Of a stretch of 64,000 nucleotides of DNA, positions 49,801 to 61,800 are shown one piece after another. The notes under the pieces were generated by a model. The model saw only the letters and a program-made list of their open reading frames with translations, ran no database searches and was not told the DNA's origin. A program made the translations under genes and the position numbers. Source of the DNA: Cricetomys ansorgei (lineage: Eukaryota; Chordata; Mammalia; Rodentia; Nesomyidae); NCBI GenBank assembly GCA_026225945.1, contig JAMJFZ010000107.1:51351001-51415000 (forward strand). Reading direction: 5' to 3'. The stretch's first letter is position 1. The number at the start of each line of letters is the position of its first letter.

Positions 49801-52800
49801 GTTTTCTTAACTGGGAATGGATAAAGAATAGTCATTGGGTCAAATTTGGCTCACTGCCTTTTTATCGAGATAAGTTTTCATGGAAAATAGCCAGTAATTC
49901 ATACATTCTATAAGACTGTCTTCGTGATACAATGACAAATATCCTCCGAACGTACTGGTTCCTAGTTGGTCTTTTGTAACGAAGTTTGTGAATCCTTGGT
50001 CTTTACTTAGGAAAAACAAGATGGCTTAGTGGGTAGTGATGCTTGCCACCAAGTCTGAAAACTTGAGTTCAGTCCCTGGCACCCACAGGGTTGAAGAAGA
50101 CAACTGATTCTGGTAAGTTGTCCTCTGATCGACTCACACCCATGTGACACATGTGCACATTCGCATGGACACAAGGGCACTCGTGCACACACCCCACCCA
50201 ACAAGTGAATGTAAAGGACATAGAAATGTTGTGAGTACTGATTCCACTAACATGTATGAAATGACATTCAAGTCAAAACTACACTTACTCTACCGCTTAA
50301 CCAGAGAGAGTGTTCCACCTTGGCTTTGAAAAAATTATAGAATGAGTATTCCTCATCCTTTATATCGGTAAGGTTTATTATAAGCATATGTCAGGGAATA
50401 TGCATACACATCTCCTCCTATTCATGTTAGTCGGTTTTTGTTTTTGTTTTTTAATCCTTGCAAGATATATGAGGTGGGATAAAAGATAAGGAAAGAAGGA
50501 TTGTTCTGGTCCTTGGCTCTCATCTATAGCCATTGTCTGAGTACCCCTGGGTCTCTTTGTGGTAAAGCAGGACAATGGCAGAGGGCTTGTAGTGGAATGA
50601 GGTGGTTTACCTCACAATGGCCAGGAAGTTGGTGGGGAGACGACTAGTTGTACATTCAAAAGCAGACCCCCCAGGAGCCTACTTCCCTGGCAGGGCTCCA
50701 CCTTCTTACTGCCCATTCATTTCTGAACTCCATACTCATTTAATCTACTGATGAAGTTAAAATCCCAACAAGGCCACCCAGAAGCCAAGTGTTCATTCAA
50801 CTCAAGACTGGGCCAAGGTTCATTTCCTATCCAAACTGTAATACCCAGAGAGCCAATTGTTAAACATTCTGTAGCACATCACTGGGCACAATAATGAGAG
50901 CTCAGTGTTAACTATGGAGGGAGTACACAAACACATGAATAGTGGCTCAGGGTGATGGGGTGTCATGGGGAGCCAGTACACCCAGGACTTAATGTGCTAC
51001 TAAACCTTCCTTCTTCGGGGCAGGAGCATTTCTATACTCTATCACAACTTCTTATGGGAGGGACTTCTGTAAGACAACACTTCAGATTTCTCCCCACACC
51101 CATGAAGTAATCTTGCCCAAACTCAGTGCTCTCTCCTCTCTTTGTCAGGCTCTATGATTTGCAGAGAACACTCATTCTTATATTGAATTACACATTTAAC
51201 TTTGGCCCTTTGCAGATTCCGAGTTGAAAGCCTATTTAACAGGTTCATAGAATGTTCTTTGACCAATGTCACACTGGTTCTTAAGTCCTCTCATTTTCTT
51301 TTCACTAAGAATTTTAAGTGGATTTTTTTCCCACCTCAATTTTCAACTTTAGCATCAGAGTAATGCACCCAAAAGAAAACACTGAGAACAAGACACTTAA
51401 ATGTACTGATGAATTTGAAGGAGGCCACACAATACATGAACAGGTCTAGCTAACAGGGACGATACCCTTTGCCTTTACCATGTTTTTAGCCACTGCTACA
51501 GTTTCTTTGGATCTTGAAAATCCTGCCAAGCTTCATGTGTTAGTAAGTACCTTGATGCTCAGCCTGTGGTGCTATTGGGATGCTGTAGAACATTTACTGG
51601 GTGAGGACCAATGGGAGACAATGGGGTAATTAGGAGAAATAGGGTCTACAGGTATCCAGTGCCCTTCTTTTTCTTTCTTTTTCTGCTTCTTTTGCTCTTT
51701 GGCCACGAGGTGAACACTTTGAGTCCACAATTCACTTCCCACCATTGGTATCCAGTACCATCACCAGGGGATTAAAAGCAATGAGTCAACCTGAATGGAC
51801 TAAGAAGCAAAATTAACCTTTAACTTATTTATTTATGCATTGTTTGTTCAGTTAGGATTTTCTCTTTACAAGTTGATCGCCGCAGGCATTTATTGTAGTT
51901 ACGTAAAGTTGACCATCACAACCATAACACTGCTCCACAATAGAGCCAGCTTCAGAGGTCTTTGATGTCAACTGTAACACAGAAGCCAGTTCGTATGGCC
52001 AGCCAGCAGGAGAAGGTAGTGTTTCCATTAAGTGGGAAGACCTTTGTGGTCAGGCATTCTCCCAATAGCTGTTAGCTTCTGTTGGGTTAGTTTGTCCCTA
52101 GTATTTTCTGGCTGGAGCATTAGATGTTACAGTTTGCCAGTCGTTGTACTCACCCGCAGTCCTCTGGGAATCCTGTACATCCCCGAGGGAAGTGTCAAAG
52201 GCACTTCTCATAGTGAGGCATAGCCTTAGCATTTGGCAGAGCCGATGCTCAGAAATCTAATTGCTCACTCTGGAGCTCAGGTCTCAGTCCTTTACAAAGG
52301 AGATGTTTGCTGCATTCAGGCAGAGTACTGGGAACTTGAGGGCGAGGTGCGGCATTTCAGGGTGTGGGAGGGGAAAGTATATATTGCCATATTAAGAAAA
52401 TATCTTGCTTTTTCTCTTTGAAATCTGCATTGCAAATGACTTTTAAATTAGAGTATGAAAAATCTGCAATGTAAAACTGAAGAAAGAAAGGCCCTTTTCT
52501 ATTCTTCCCTGACTTAAGGCCAGGAAAGCAAAATTTAAAAAAAGCACTTATTATACCTCTAGTTAGTCTCAGGACGGTGGTCACGCCTAAGGCCAATGAG
52601 TCAGTAAGCGATAGCGCACTCAGCAAGTCACGCCTAGTCTTTGACATTCAGATTAGGGATGGATACACTTTTTTTTTTTTTTCCTATTCAATTTAGAACC
52701 AAAAAATAAAGGAAGAAAACAAGATAGCTTCCACGCTCACCTGTATGCTGGGTCCAGATTTCTTGCTTTTGTCCTGAATACCCAGCTGAATAAACCAGAT

Positions 52801-55800
52801 GTCCCTGGGCATTTGCCCAATAGACGAAGTTCCTTTTCCAATCAATGTCCAGTAAATAGAGGTTCCCAGCATGCTCCTCTACTAGAGTTCTCTCTACAGC
52901 AGTTCCCATAGAGCTGACTTTCAACAAGTATAGACGTTTGCCAGAAGAAAACACAACTTTTAACTCTACAAAGGAAAAGGAGAGATTTGCTATTTGACCA
53001 TTCATCAGACGAATCCCAGGTTCCCTTCTGAGGGTACCCTCAGGTCTCCATAGAAATGTCTTACATCATTGTCTCCGCAACACATGCACATGGACGCCAT
53101 ACCCTCTAAAGACATGGGTTATCTGGACAGATGCCAGTGTTGCTTAGCTTTCCCAAGGCACTGGGTTTTGATGGTTGAATCCCTGGGATGAAGGCTGGGG
53201 TACTGCACTCCTTGATTTAACTAGTATTTCATATTTGGTACAATATAAATGAGTATTTGGTAGTAAGCTCTATGTCATGCTCAAAATTAAGTCTGAGCTG
53301 ATTATGTCTCTGCTACAACTTACTCGACAAGGTCTCATTCAAAGCCAAGCCTGTGAACTGTTTTTAAAGAGAAGTTGGAGCATAAACATATTTACGTGAT
53401 TTATTCGTCTTAAAACTTCCATGGTCTAGTTTTAAAAGTTGGGTAGAAATACTCAACAGACTGTGAAAACTAATATTTTGGAGATAAAACAGCAACGTGG
53501 AGAATTTGGGTTAACAATACTATGTTAACAATAACAATGCTATTCAAGCAAATATTTTGCCTGTTAATTTACTTATAAGATTTTCATGTAAGCCTGAATC
53601 ATATGTGCCATTTTATACTTTAAAAAAATAGTCAAATCCAGCTGGGCAGTGGTGGCACAGGCCTTTAATCCCATCACTCACTCAGGGGGCAGAGGCAGGC
53701 GAATCTCTGTGAGTTCCAGGCCAGCCTGGTCTGCAGAGTGAGTTCCAGGACAGCCAGAGTTACAACAGGGAAACCCTGCCTAAAACCAAAAACGAAAACA
53801 AATACAAAAACAACCAACCAAACAACAACAACAACAAAAAAACTCTAATCCAGTTGTCTAGTAATAGATGAACAAGTAAAATGTGCTATAAACATAAAGT
53901 AAAGTATCACTCAGCCTTCAGAAAGAGTGAAGAACTAGAAAAATAACTAGTAGGTCCTGGAGCTCACGTGAAGGTAGAAAGACAGGACCAACTCCACAAG
54001 CTGTCCTCTGACAGATACAGGCACACGGGGCACACGTGCTCCTTCTCGCCGTCATAACACACAGAAGGGGAACATAAAAAAGACATCTCTTGGAAAACCA
54101 AAGCACAGAGATTGTAGTTTGGAGCCAGTATGGGCCACATAGTAAACACAAAGCCAGCCTGGATTGCATGTCAAGACCTGTTTCAAAAAGTCAAAAGGGT
54201 ACATGTGCGTGAGATTTTATCACACTCTAGAAGATAGAGATATACCATCAGAAATATTCTGCTAAGTAAAATACACAAGAGTCAAATATCCCACTATTCC
54301 ACTAAATATGGTACCTAAAATAGGAATGTCTGTACAGAGAGAAAATAGGACGGTGGTTGACAGGGACTAGAAGGTATAGAGAGTAAGTCCTAAGGTAAAA
54401 AGAGCATCATTTGGGAAGATGAAGTTCTGGAGATGGATCTTGGTGATGGTTACACAAAAACATGAGTGTACCTCACATCACCATACAATTAAAAATGGTT
54501 AAAGGTTAAGTTTCTGTTAGGTACAGTTAAGCACTATTACAAAACTAAATCAAGGGCATGGGGGTTCACACCTCTCATCTCAGCGCTCAGGAGCCAGAGG
54601 CAAATAGGTCTCTGTGAATTTGAGGCCAACCTGGTCTATATAATGAGTTCCTTACCTGCCAAGTCTACACAGTGAGACTCGATCTCAAAACAATCAAGGA
54701 AAAATGGAATCAAGTTGTTTTGACAACAAACTGGTCATCCATGGAGCTTGTCGGAACAGAAGTGGTTGATTTAGAAATGGAATCTGCCTTACTTCCAGGC
54801 TAACCTAGAGCAAGCCTCCTTGAACGACTCCCACTTCACCAGGGAACTTACCGCTGCATGCGCCAGAAGGTAAGAGAAACAGGCCCTCTGGACAGACACA
54901 CTTGTAGCCCTTGGGATGGATGGGAGATAGGAGGCATAGGTGACTGCAAGAACCTGGAACACACGCTGGACGTCTGCCTGTTCAAACAGAAACAGTTGAC
55001 AGTTTCAGGTTCACTGTCCAAATCCATTCAGAACTCAGTACTGAAGAAGAGGCAAGGTGGTCTGACTTAAGAGGAATCCAAATACACTTATCACCCAGTG
55101 AGTGTGCTGACCTTTGAACTATGCTAGTCTCCTGACTGATGTTCAGACAAGTGTCTTTCTGTCTTATGCTAAAGCCAACAAAGTTAACCAACTGCATCGT
55201 CTTCCTTGGATTTAATGCGAAATGATAATCCCATTGGTTTACTGGAACACTCCCTTACAAGGATCTGTTTTCTTCACCACGGTTAATTTCTAAGACATTT
55301 AGCCTGGCGTGGTGATGCTTGCTTTTGATCCCAGCACTCAGGAAGCAGAGGTAGGATGATCTCTATCTCTGTGAGTTCAAAGCCAGCCTGGTCTACACAA
55401 TGAGTTCCAGGACAGCCAGAGCTACATTGAGAGACCCTGCCTCAAAAATAAATAAATAAATAAATAAATAAGTAAGTAAGTAAATAAATAAATAAATAAA
55501 TAAGACGCATATCAGCAACATCTTAGTTGAATCTAATGTACAATTTGTGTTAACAAATGCTTTTATGGGTAGTGGTGGTACATGCCTTTAATCCCAGCAG
55601 TTGGGAGGCAGAGACAGGCAGATCTCTATGAGGCCAGCCTGGTCTACAGAGTAAATTCCAGGATAGCCAGGGTTACAGAAGAAACGTGCCTCAAAAACAA
55701 ACAAACAAACAACAACAACAAAACAAAACAAATGTTTTTAATTGCTCCCTGGTGACTTTTGATCTCTGTCTAGAAGTGGGATACCGGGCTTTGTTCCATT

Positions 55801-58800
55801 TCCTCTTATTAGTCTACATGTCAGTGAGCATGTCAGTCCTCTGTGGACAAGCTTATGTTTTCCTTCCCTTAACTACTTTTTAGATTCATTTACTGTACTA
55901 GTTTTATGTATAAGTGTTTTACCTACATGTATGTACGTGTACCGTGTATATTCACGGTCCCTGAGAAGGTCAGAGAGTACATAGATCCCAGGGATTAGAG
56001 TTACAGACAGTCATGAGCCACAAATTGGTGATGAGAATTGAACCCTGCTCCTCTGGAAGAGCAGCTCATGCTCTTATTTTCAATAGTTCAGACTGTAAAA
56101 AATACAACTAATGAAAACCTTAGATAGGCACAGGGAGCAGGACTTGGAATGAGCTTCCCTATGGTGCCTTTGATCTGTTCACCTTACTTAGAAGTCCCAG
56201 GTAAGACTGGTAGGAGAAGTGACTAGAACACATCCCTGCTCCCAAAACAGCAAGTTTCAACCACAGATTCAAGTCACATCTTTCCAGCTTATCATGTCAG
56301 AAGTAAGTGGTTCACTTACTCTTGGGCTGCTTGGACTTGTGGAGGACTAAGAAAGCAGACACAGAGGCATGGAGCAACACCTCTCTCTCCTTTGGTCTGC
56401 TGGGTGAGGTACGAATCAATTGAGTTTTATTTGCCCAGAAGAAAGCGTTCTCAAATACAGCCAGGCCAACGGGATCTTCATCTTCAGAAAATATCCCAGG
56501 AAAGGTGTACCTCCCACTGCCATCCACTCTCACTGTCTCTATGGACTGAAGGGTTAGAGTCTCATGAGATAGAGGTAGCATAAGCAAGTGCTACTGATGT
56601 CACCAGAGATTTCCAGAAGATGATTAAATATCCCTGTCATTAGGGAAGAATTCATCTAAGATTTGTGGAGGCTACCATCGAAGCCAGGGTATTAAGTGCT
56701 TCTTTTTCAGATCTTGGTTACTACAGCACGTGCTCCACATCCAGACAGGTACCAATGCTGCTCACTCGACTATATAATTGCCTTGGGAGGTAGGTGTTTT
56801 CTGTATTTTCAGAGAGCGCAATGAGTACTCATGGAAGCATCCTAATCAGCTTAAATCACCATAGGAAATGAGAGACTTGAAAATGTGACTCACAAGGCTG
56901 TGAGCTTCTGCTTTTAGTCACAATGTCATAATGACCTTTTACTTTGTCATTTCCCAAGTTAGGTTATTATAAACTGCAACATTAGGCACTGGAAATTTGA
57001 GCATAGGATTCGAAAGTGTCTAAGTAACTATATGCTTCCATGGAAGTTGCCAGAAATCTTAAAAAAAAAATCTTGTCTCATGGGTACAACAAAAACTATG
57101 ACCTTTATTATCGTGAAATTTAGCACTGTTGGCCTATAGAATATGAGAAAAAAAAAGCACACCATATCTCCCAAGCTGTTAGTACAGGCTGCTCTACTCT
57201 AAGATGCTGTGCAATTAAGTCTTGCTTTTCTTATTTTTGCAACACAAGTTATTTCATGGAGTTAATGCTAGACATAAGAGAAGAGTGTACATACCTGTAG
57301 ACACATTCCCAGCACCTGGAAAAAAGAGCATTCCTATTTCCTCTGGGCCTATCTATACTACCTCTTTATAGCCACTGATCCAGTACAGTCTGCCAGTCAC
57401 ATGATCAAGTGTCAGCCCGAAAGGTTCCTCTGTGGTCACAACAGCTAACATCTTCCTGTCGGAGCCATCCATTCCTGCAGTTTCAATAGTCTTCACCCCA
57501 TTCTCGCCTCCATTTACCCAATACAAATACCTGCAATCAGCAGAAGTACAGTTTTTCAAAATACCATCACTTGAGTACACACACTATTCCCAACAAATCC
57601 CGTAGCTATCTCCTATGAGCTTCGTCTCTGTAGTGCTACCCAAAGCTGCAGAGCTATATTCATCGGGCATGGGATGGTTTGGCTACATGAAATTAAATCT
57701 AAGATGCACAAATAAGAACTCTGTGGACCATGAAATCTAAAGGCTGGCAAGCTTTCTGCTTAAGTATCTAAAATGCCAACTGGGTTTTGGATACATTCCA
57801 AGAGAAACACTACTTACTTCTTTGCAGGAAACACCACTAGCTCCTCTGGCACAAGATCTTTTTCCAAGATTTTGGCATAGCCTCTGCCATCACTTAAGCC
57901 AGCGCAGATGACCCTTGCAGAGCTGCTAGCCCAGTACAACAGTCCCGTGAACCAGTCCAGAGAGATACTGCTCACCGGTGGAAGTTCTGCTGACACAGGA
58001 GACAGAGTCACACCTGCACTCTTTCATGCCTGTGTTAACCTTGAAAACAGATTTTGACAAGACTCTTCAGCAACTGATTTAGCTCTATGCTACGAGGCAG
58101 GTAGGGTCCAAGAGATAGTGGTGAGAGGTATTCTATGGAGTCTCGAACATGCAGGGGTATTTGGGAATGAGGAGGACCTAAGGAGAAACACAGCCAAAGA
58201 CTATGAGAGTGTCTAGCCTCAGCTCAAACACTGTTCACCACAGAGGTCTCTGGGAGTTGTGATGAGCTCTGTCTGTCCCTATGCCTACTGTGCCATGCCC
58301 TTCTTCACTGTGCTGTCTGGTTAATCCCCACCTTTACCTAGTGAGAAAAATTCTGGTTAGTGTCCGCATCCTACAGAGGCAGGTCAAAGGAGACCCAAGT
58401 TCAAGTACCTGGTAATGGAGAAGGCTCTCTGTGGCTCAAGGTTACATTCCAAGATTTATGTTCTTCCTAAAAGCACTTTCAGGTAACAAGCAATCCTCTG
58501 AGATGCTCTTATGGAGCCATCCTACCACACGCATGGTCTCATATTGGGATTTTATATACTCTTGTGCTTCATAACAGGTAAGTCATAAAAGCTTGCCCAG
58601 ATATAGATATGGATATGGATATGGATATGGATATGGATATGGATATGGATATGGATATGGATATGGATATGGAAATGGATGCTTCTTACAGTACACTTAA
58701 AGAACATTACAGGTTGAATGTGGGATGTATCACAAAAGGCCAATAGGTTGAAGGCATGGTTTCCGTTTTGTGGCATTATTACAGACAGGTAGTAAAAATC

Positions 58801-61800
58801 TTTAAGTGAGGAGCCTAGTGGGATGTTTAGGTCATCCAGAGTACCCCCTTGAAGGAAAATGTAGGATGATGGTCTTGCCCTCTCTCCCTTTGCTTCCCAG
58901 CTGCCTTGGAGTGAGAAGATCCTCCCAACACACATACACACTTCCACCATGATATGCTGCCTTACCACAGGCCCCAAAGCCACAGAGCTAATTGGCCCCT
59001 CCAAAATTTGAAACCCCCCCAAAAGACTTTCCTTTTATTTAAATTGGAAATCTCAGGAATTTTGTATCAGTAACATAAGAAACCTTAAGAAGTTAAATTT
59101 TAAGGCCCCAAATCTTACCTGGATAGAGGGGAACAGAATTTGGCTTCCCAAGGACAAACACATTCAAGACTTTATCTACCCAGAAGTACATGTTTCTGTT
59201 CAGGTCGAAAGCAACAGAACTGGGCCTTGATTTTACAGGTATCAGCATCTCATAGACGCCTGTTCTCCGGTCCAGGATGCCAAGCTCTTTGTCTGCTGCT
59301 GTAAGAATCTTAACATCATCATCTGCAGAGAAGGAAAATAGCTACATATTACTCTGAAGTTTTCTTTTATGCCTTTCCCTTTAAAGATGTCATCCCTTCT
59401 CCTATACCAAAATCAATTTTCCCTAAAGCATTAAACAAAGCACACTCTGAGGTGACCGTGTGAGCCCTCTTAGTCCCTCCTTCTCCTCGATTCCAGCACT
59501 TTAAAGCTAATCTTTGGAACATTATTGCCTTATTTGATTTCAGATTCAGCTGCTCTCACTTAGACAAAACTCCAATCCATGCTTGTCACATAGCAGCCAC
59601 ATGTGAGCAACCTCAAAGCAAAGAAGCACAGGCCAAGTGGAGTCACTGGAACACCTAATTCCACAGCCTACAGAGTAACTATGTCATCTTAAAAGTATTC
59701 AGCGCAACACTCTGGTTAGGCAATGCTTGTCACAATTGCATCTATTTTTTGGAATGAAAAACATTTGTGTTTAGTATTAAACTTTAAAATAAATACCAGT
59801 GTCATTTTTCTCTTTACTTACTATTAAGAATAGAGCAGAATCTGGACTTGCTTTGACAATAGGACTCACCTGTAACTCGACACTCTGTGCCATTGTAGAG
59901 CTGGTGACCTTGAATACAACCACAAGAATAAGAGCCTGGTGTGTTATGACAGAGTTGGCCACAAGGAGAATATGCCAGCGAGCACTCATCTATGTCTGAT
60001 GACAGAGAGGCATAAGTCAGACGAGACTCATGAATTATAGCTCCAGTATTTTACTGCACAGAAGTTGCTGGGTCACCATGGAGTTACCATTCAGATTAAT
60101 ATCACTTAACAGAAGCCTCTTTGTAGGGAGCCCTGATGTTTGGCTGTCATAAAGTGCAATCTGTGCTAATCTAGCAACAATCCTAGGCTGTTGACAATCA
60201 CAACAGAGTCTGTTTCAGAATAACAAATGTTAAGGCCCAGAGTTCACTATTCATACCACAGAATGCTTCATCTAAGAGGACAGAAAGGTCATGTTTACAG
60301 ATTTAACACAGGATTGATCTAAGATACAATTGCTTTTCAAAGCCTATGTCACAAACTAGGAGAAAGAGACAGTCTTGGTAACACACATCCATTAACTTAG
60401 TAGTGAGAGATGGAAACAGGAAAACCAGGAGTTCAAGTTCATCCTCAGCTACATAGTAAGTTCGGTTCCACCATGTATTACACGAGACTTTGTCTCAAAC
60501 AGTAACAAACAAACAACCACAACAACTAAAGAGAAAAAATAGGACTCTATATCAGATATAGGATAAAACTAGGAGAGCTTTATTTATTTGTAATAAGAAG
60601 GAAAATGATTCCTTGAGGACATTTCTTGGAAAATACTATTCCTCCTGAACCACACAATATTTTTCTGTCCCAGGAGAATAATGAATACATGGCTACAGTC
60701 AAGCTCTTGGCCAGCCAAACCCTGCCGTGGGTCAGAATCCCAAAATCCGTACATCTCTACCTGGACCCTTCTGAGGGCCATGACCAGCTTTTAATGGAGA
60801 ATTAATAAATTTAATAACTTAAAGTATTGGTTTAATTTAAATTAAAAAATGAATTCTAATTAAATTTAATTACTAAGATTTATTAAAGTTTAATTATAAA
60901 TAATGAGCTTCAAAGTATAGTCATAACATCTCTTGATGAAGTCTTAATATAAAAACCACTGTAGAACATAATTTTAAAGCTTTCAAATAAATAAGAACCC
61001 TTTCCTGTACAGCCTTCCCAGGTGGGCAGTGCTGCAGGTCCATCATAAAGGGAATATGGAGTAGGCAATTGAGGTTCGGAGCAGAGTCCGACCTGTCCTT
61101 TGGGTGAAAATATTCAACACAGGAGATCCTTTATTCCTACATCACATTCCAACCTAAACCATCATCCTATACTGTTATAGGTGAGTGCTGTAGGTTACCA
61201 GTCAAATGTTTTTCACATTATTAAGAATAATGAAGACATTGAAATTTTATTTTAGCCCTTCTGGGTCCTTGATCCCATTTTACAAAAGAGAGAAATGAGG
61301 CATCAGGACTGCATGGCCTGGAGAAGGTCTGCTAAGAAAAACAAGCAAGAGCAAAAATACAATGGACTTTAAATCCAGAATCTGTCCAGCCCTGGGTGCA
61401 GAGGCCTGGGTAACGGCCATGAAGTCGCAAGGGTGTTTGTTCCATGACAGAAACCCTTTAAGCTCTATAAGGTAGGGCACTACATTTAACACTTTGTCTT
61501 TGGTCAATAATTGACTCGCAATCCCCACAAACTAGAATAATAACCAGAATTGACAAGAAAATGGAGAAATTAGAATTGAGTTCCTGGTGGAAATATGTGT
61601 GCTCCAACCATTCTGCTTCTGAAATATAGACAGAAAACTGAAAACAAAGATTCAAACAGATATTCTTACAACAGCCATGTTAGTGTTGTTCACAATTGCA
61701 AAAAGGCGAAAACACCCCGAGTGCACCATCAATAGATTAAATAGGTAAAATAAGGTGCAAACATAAAATAGAATTCCATTCAGCCTTTAACAAGAAGGGA

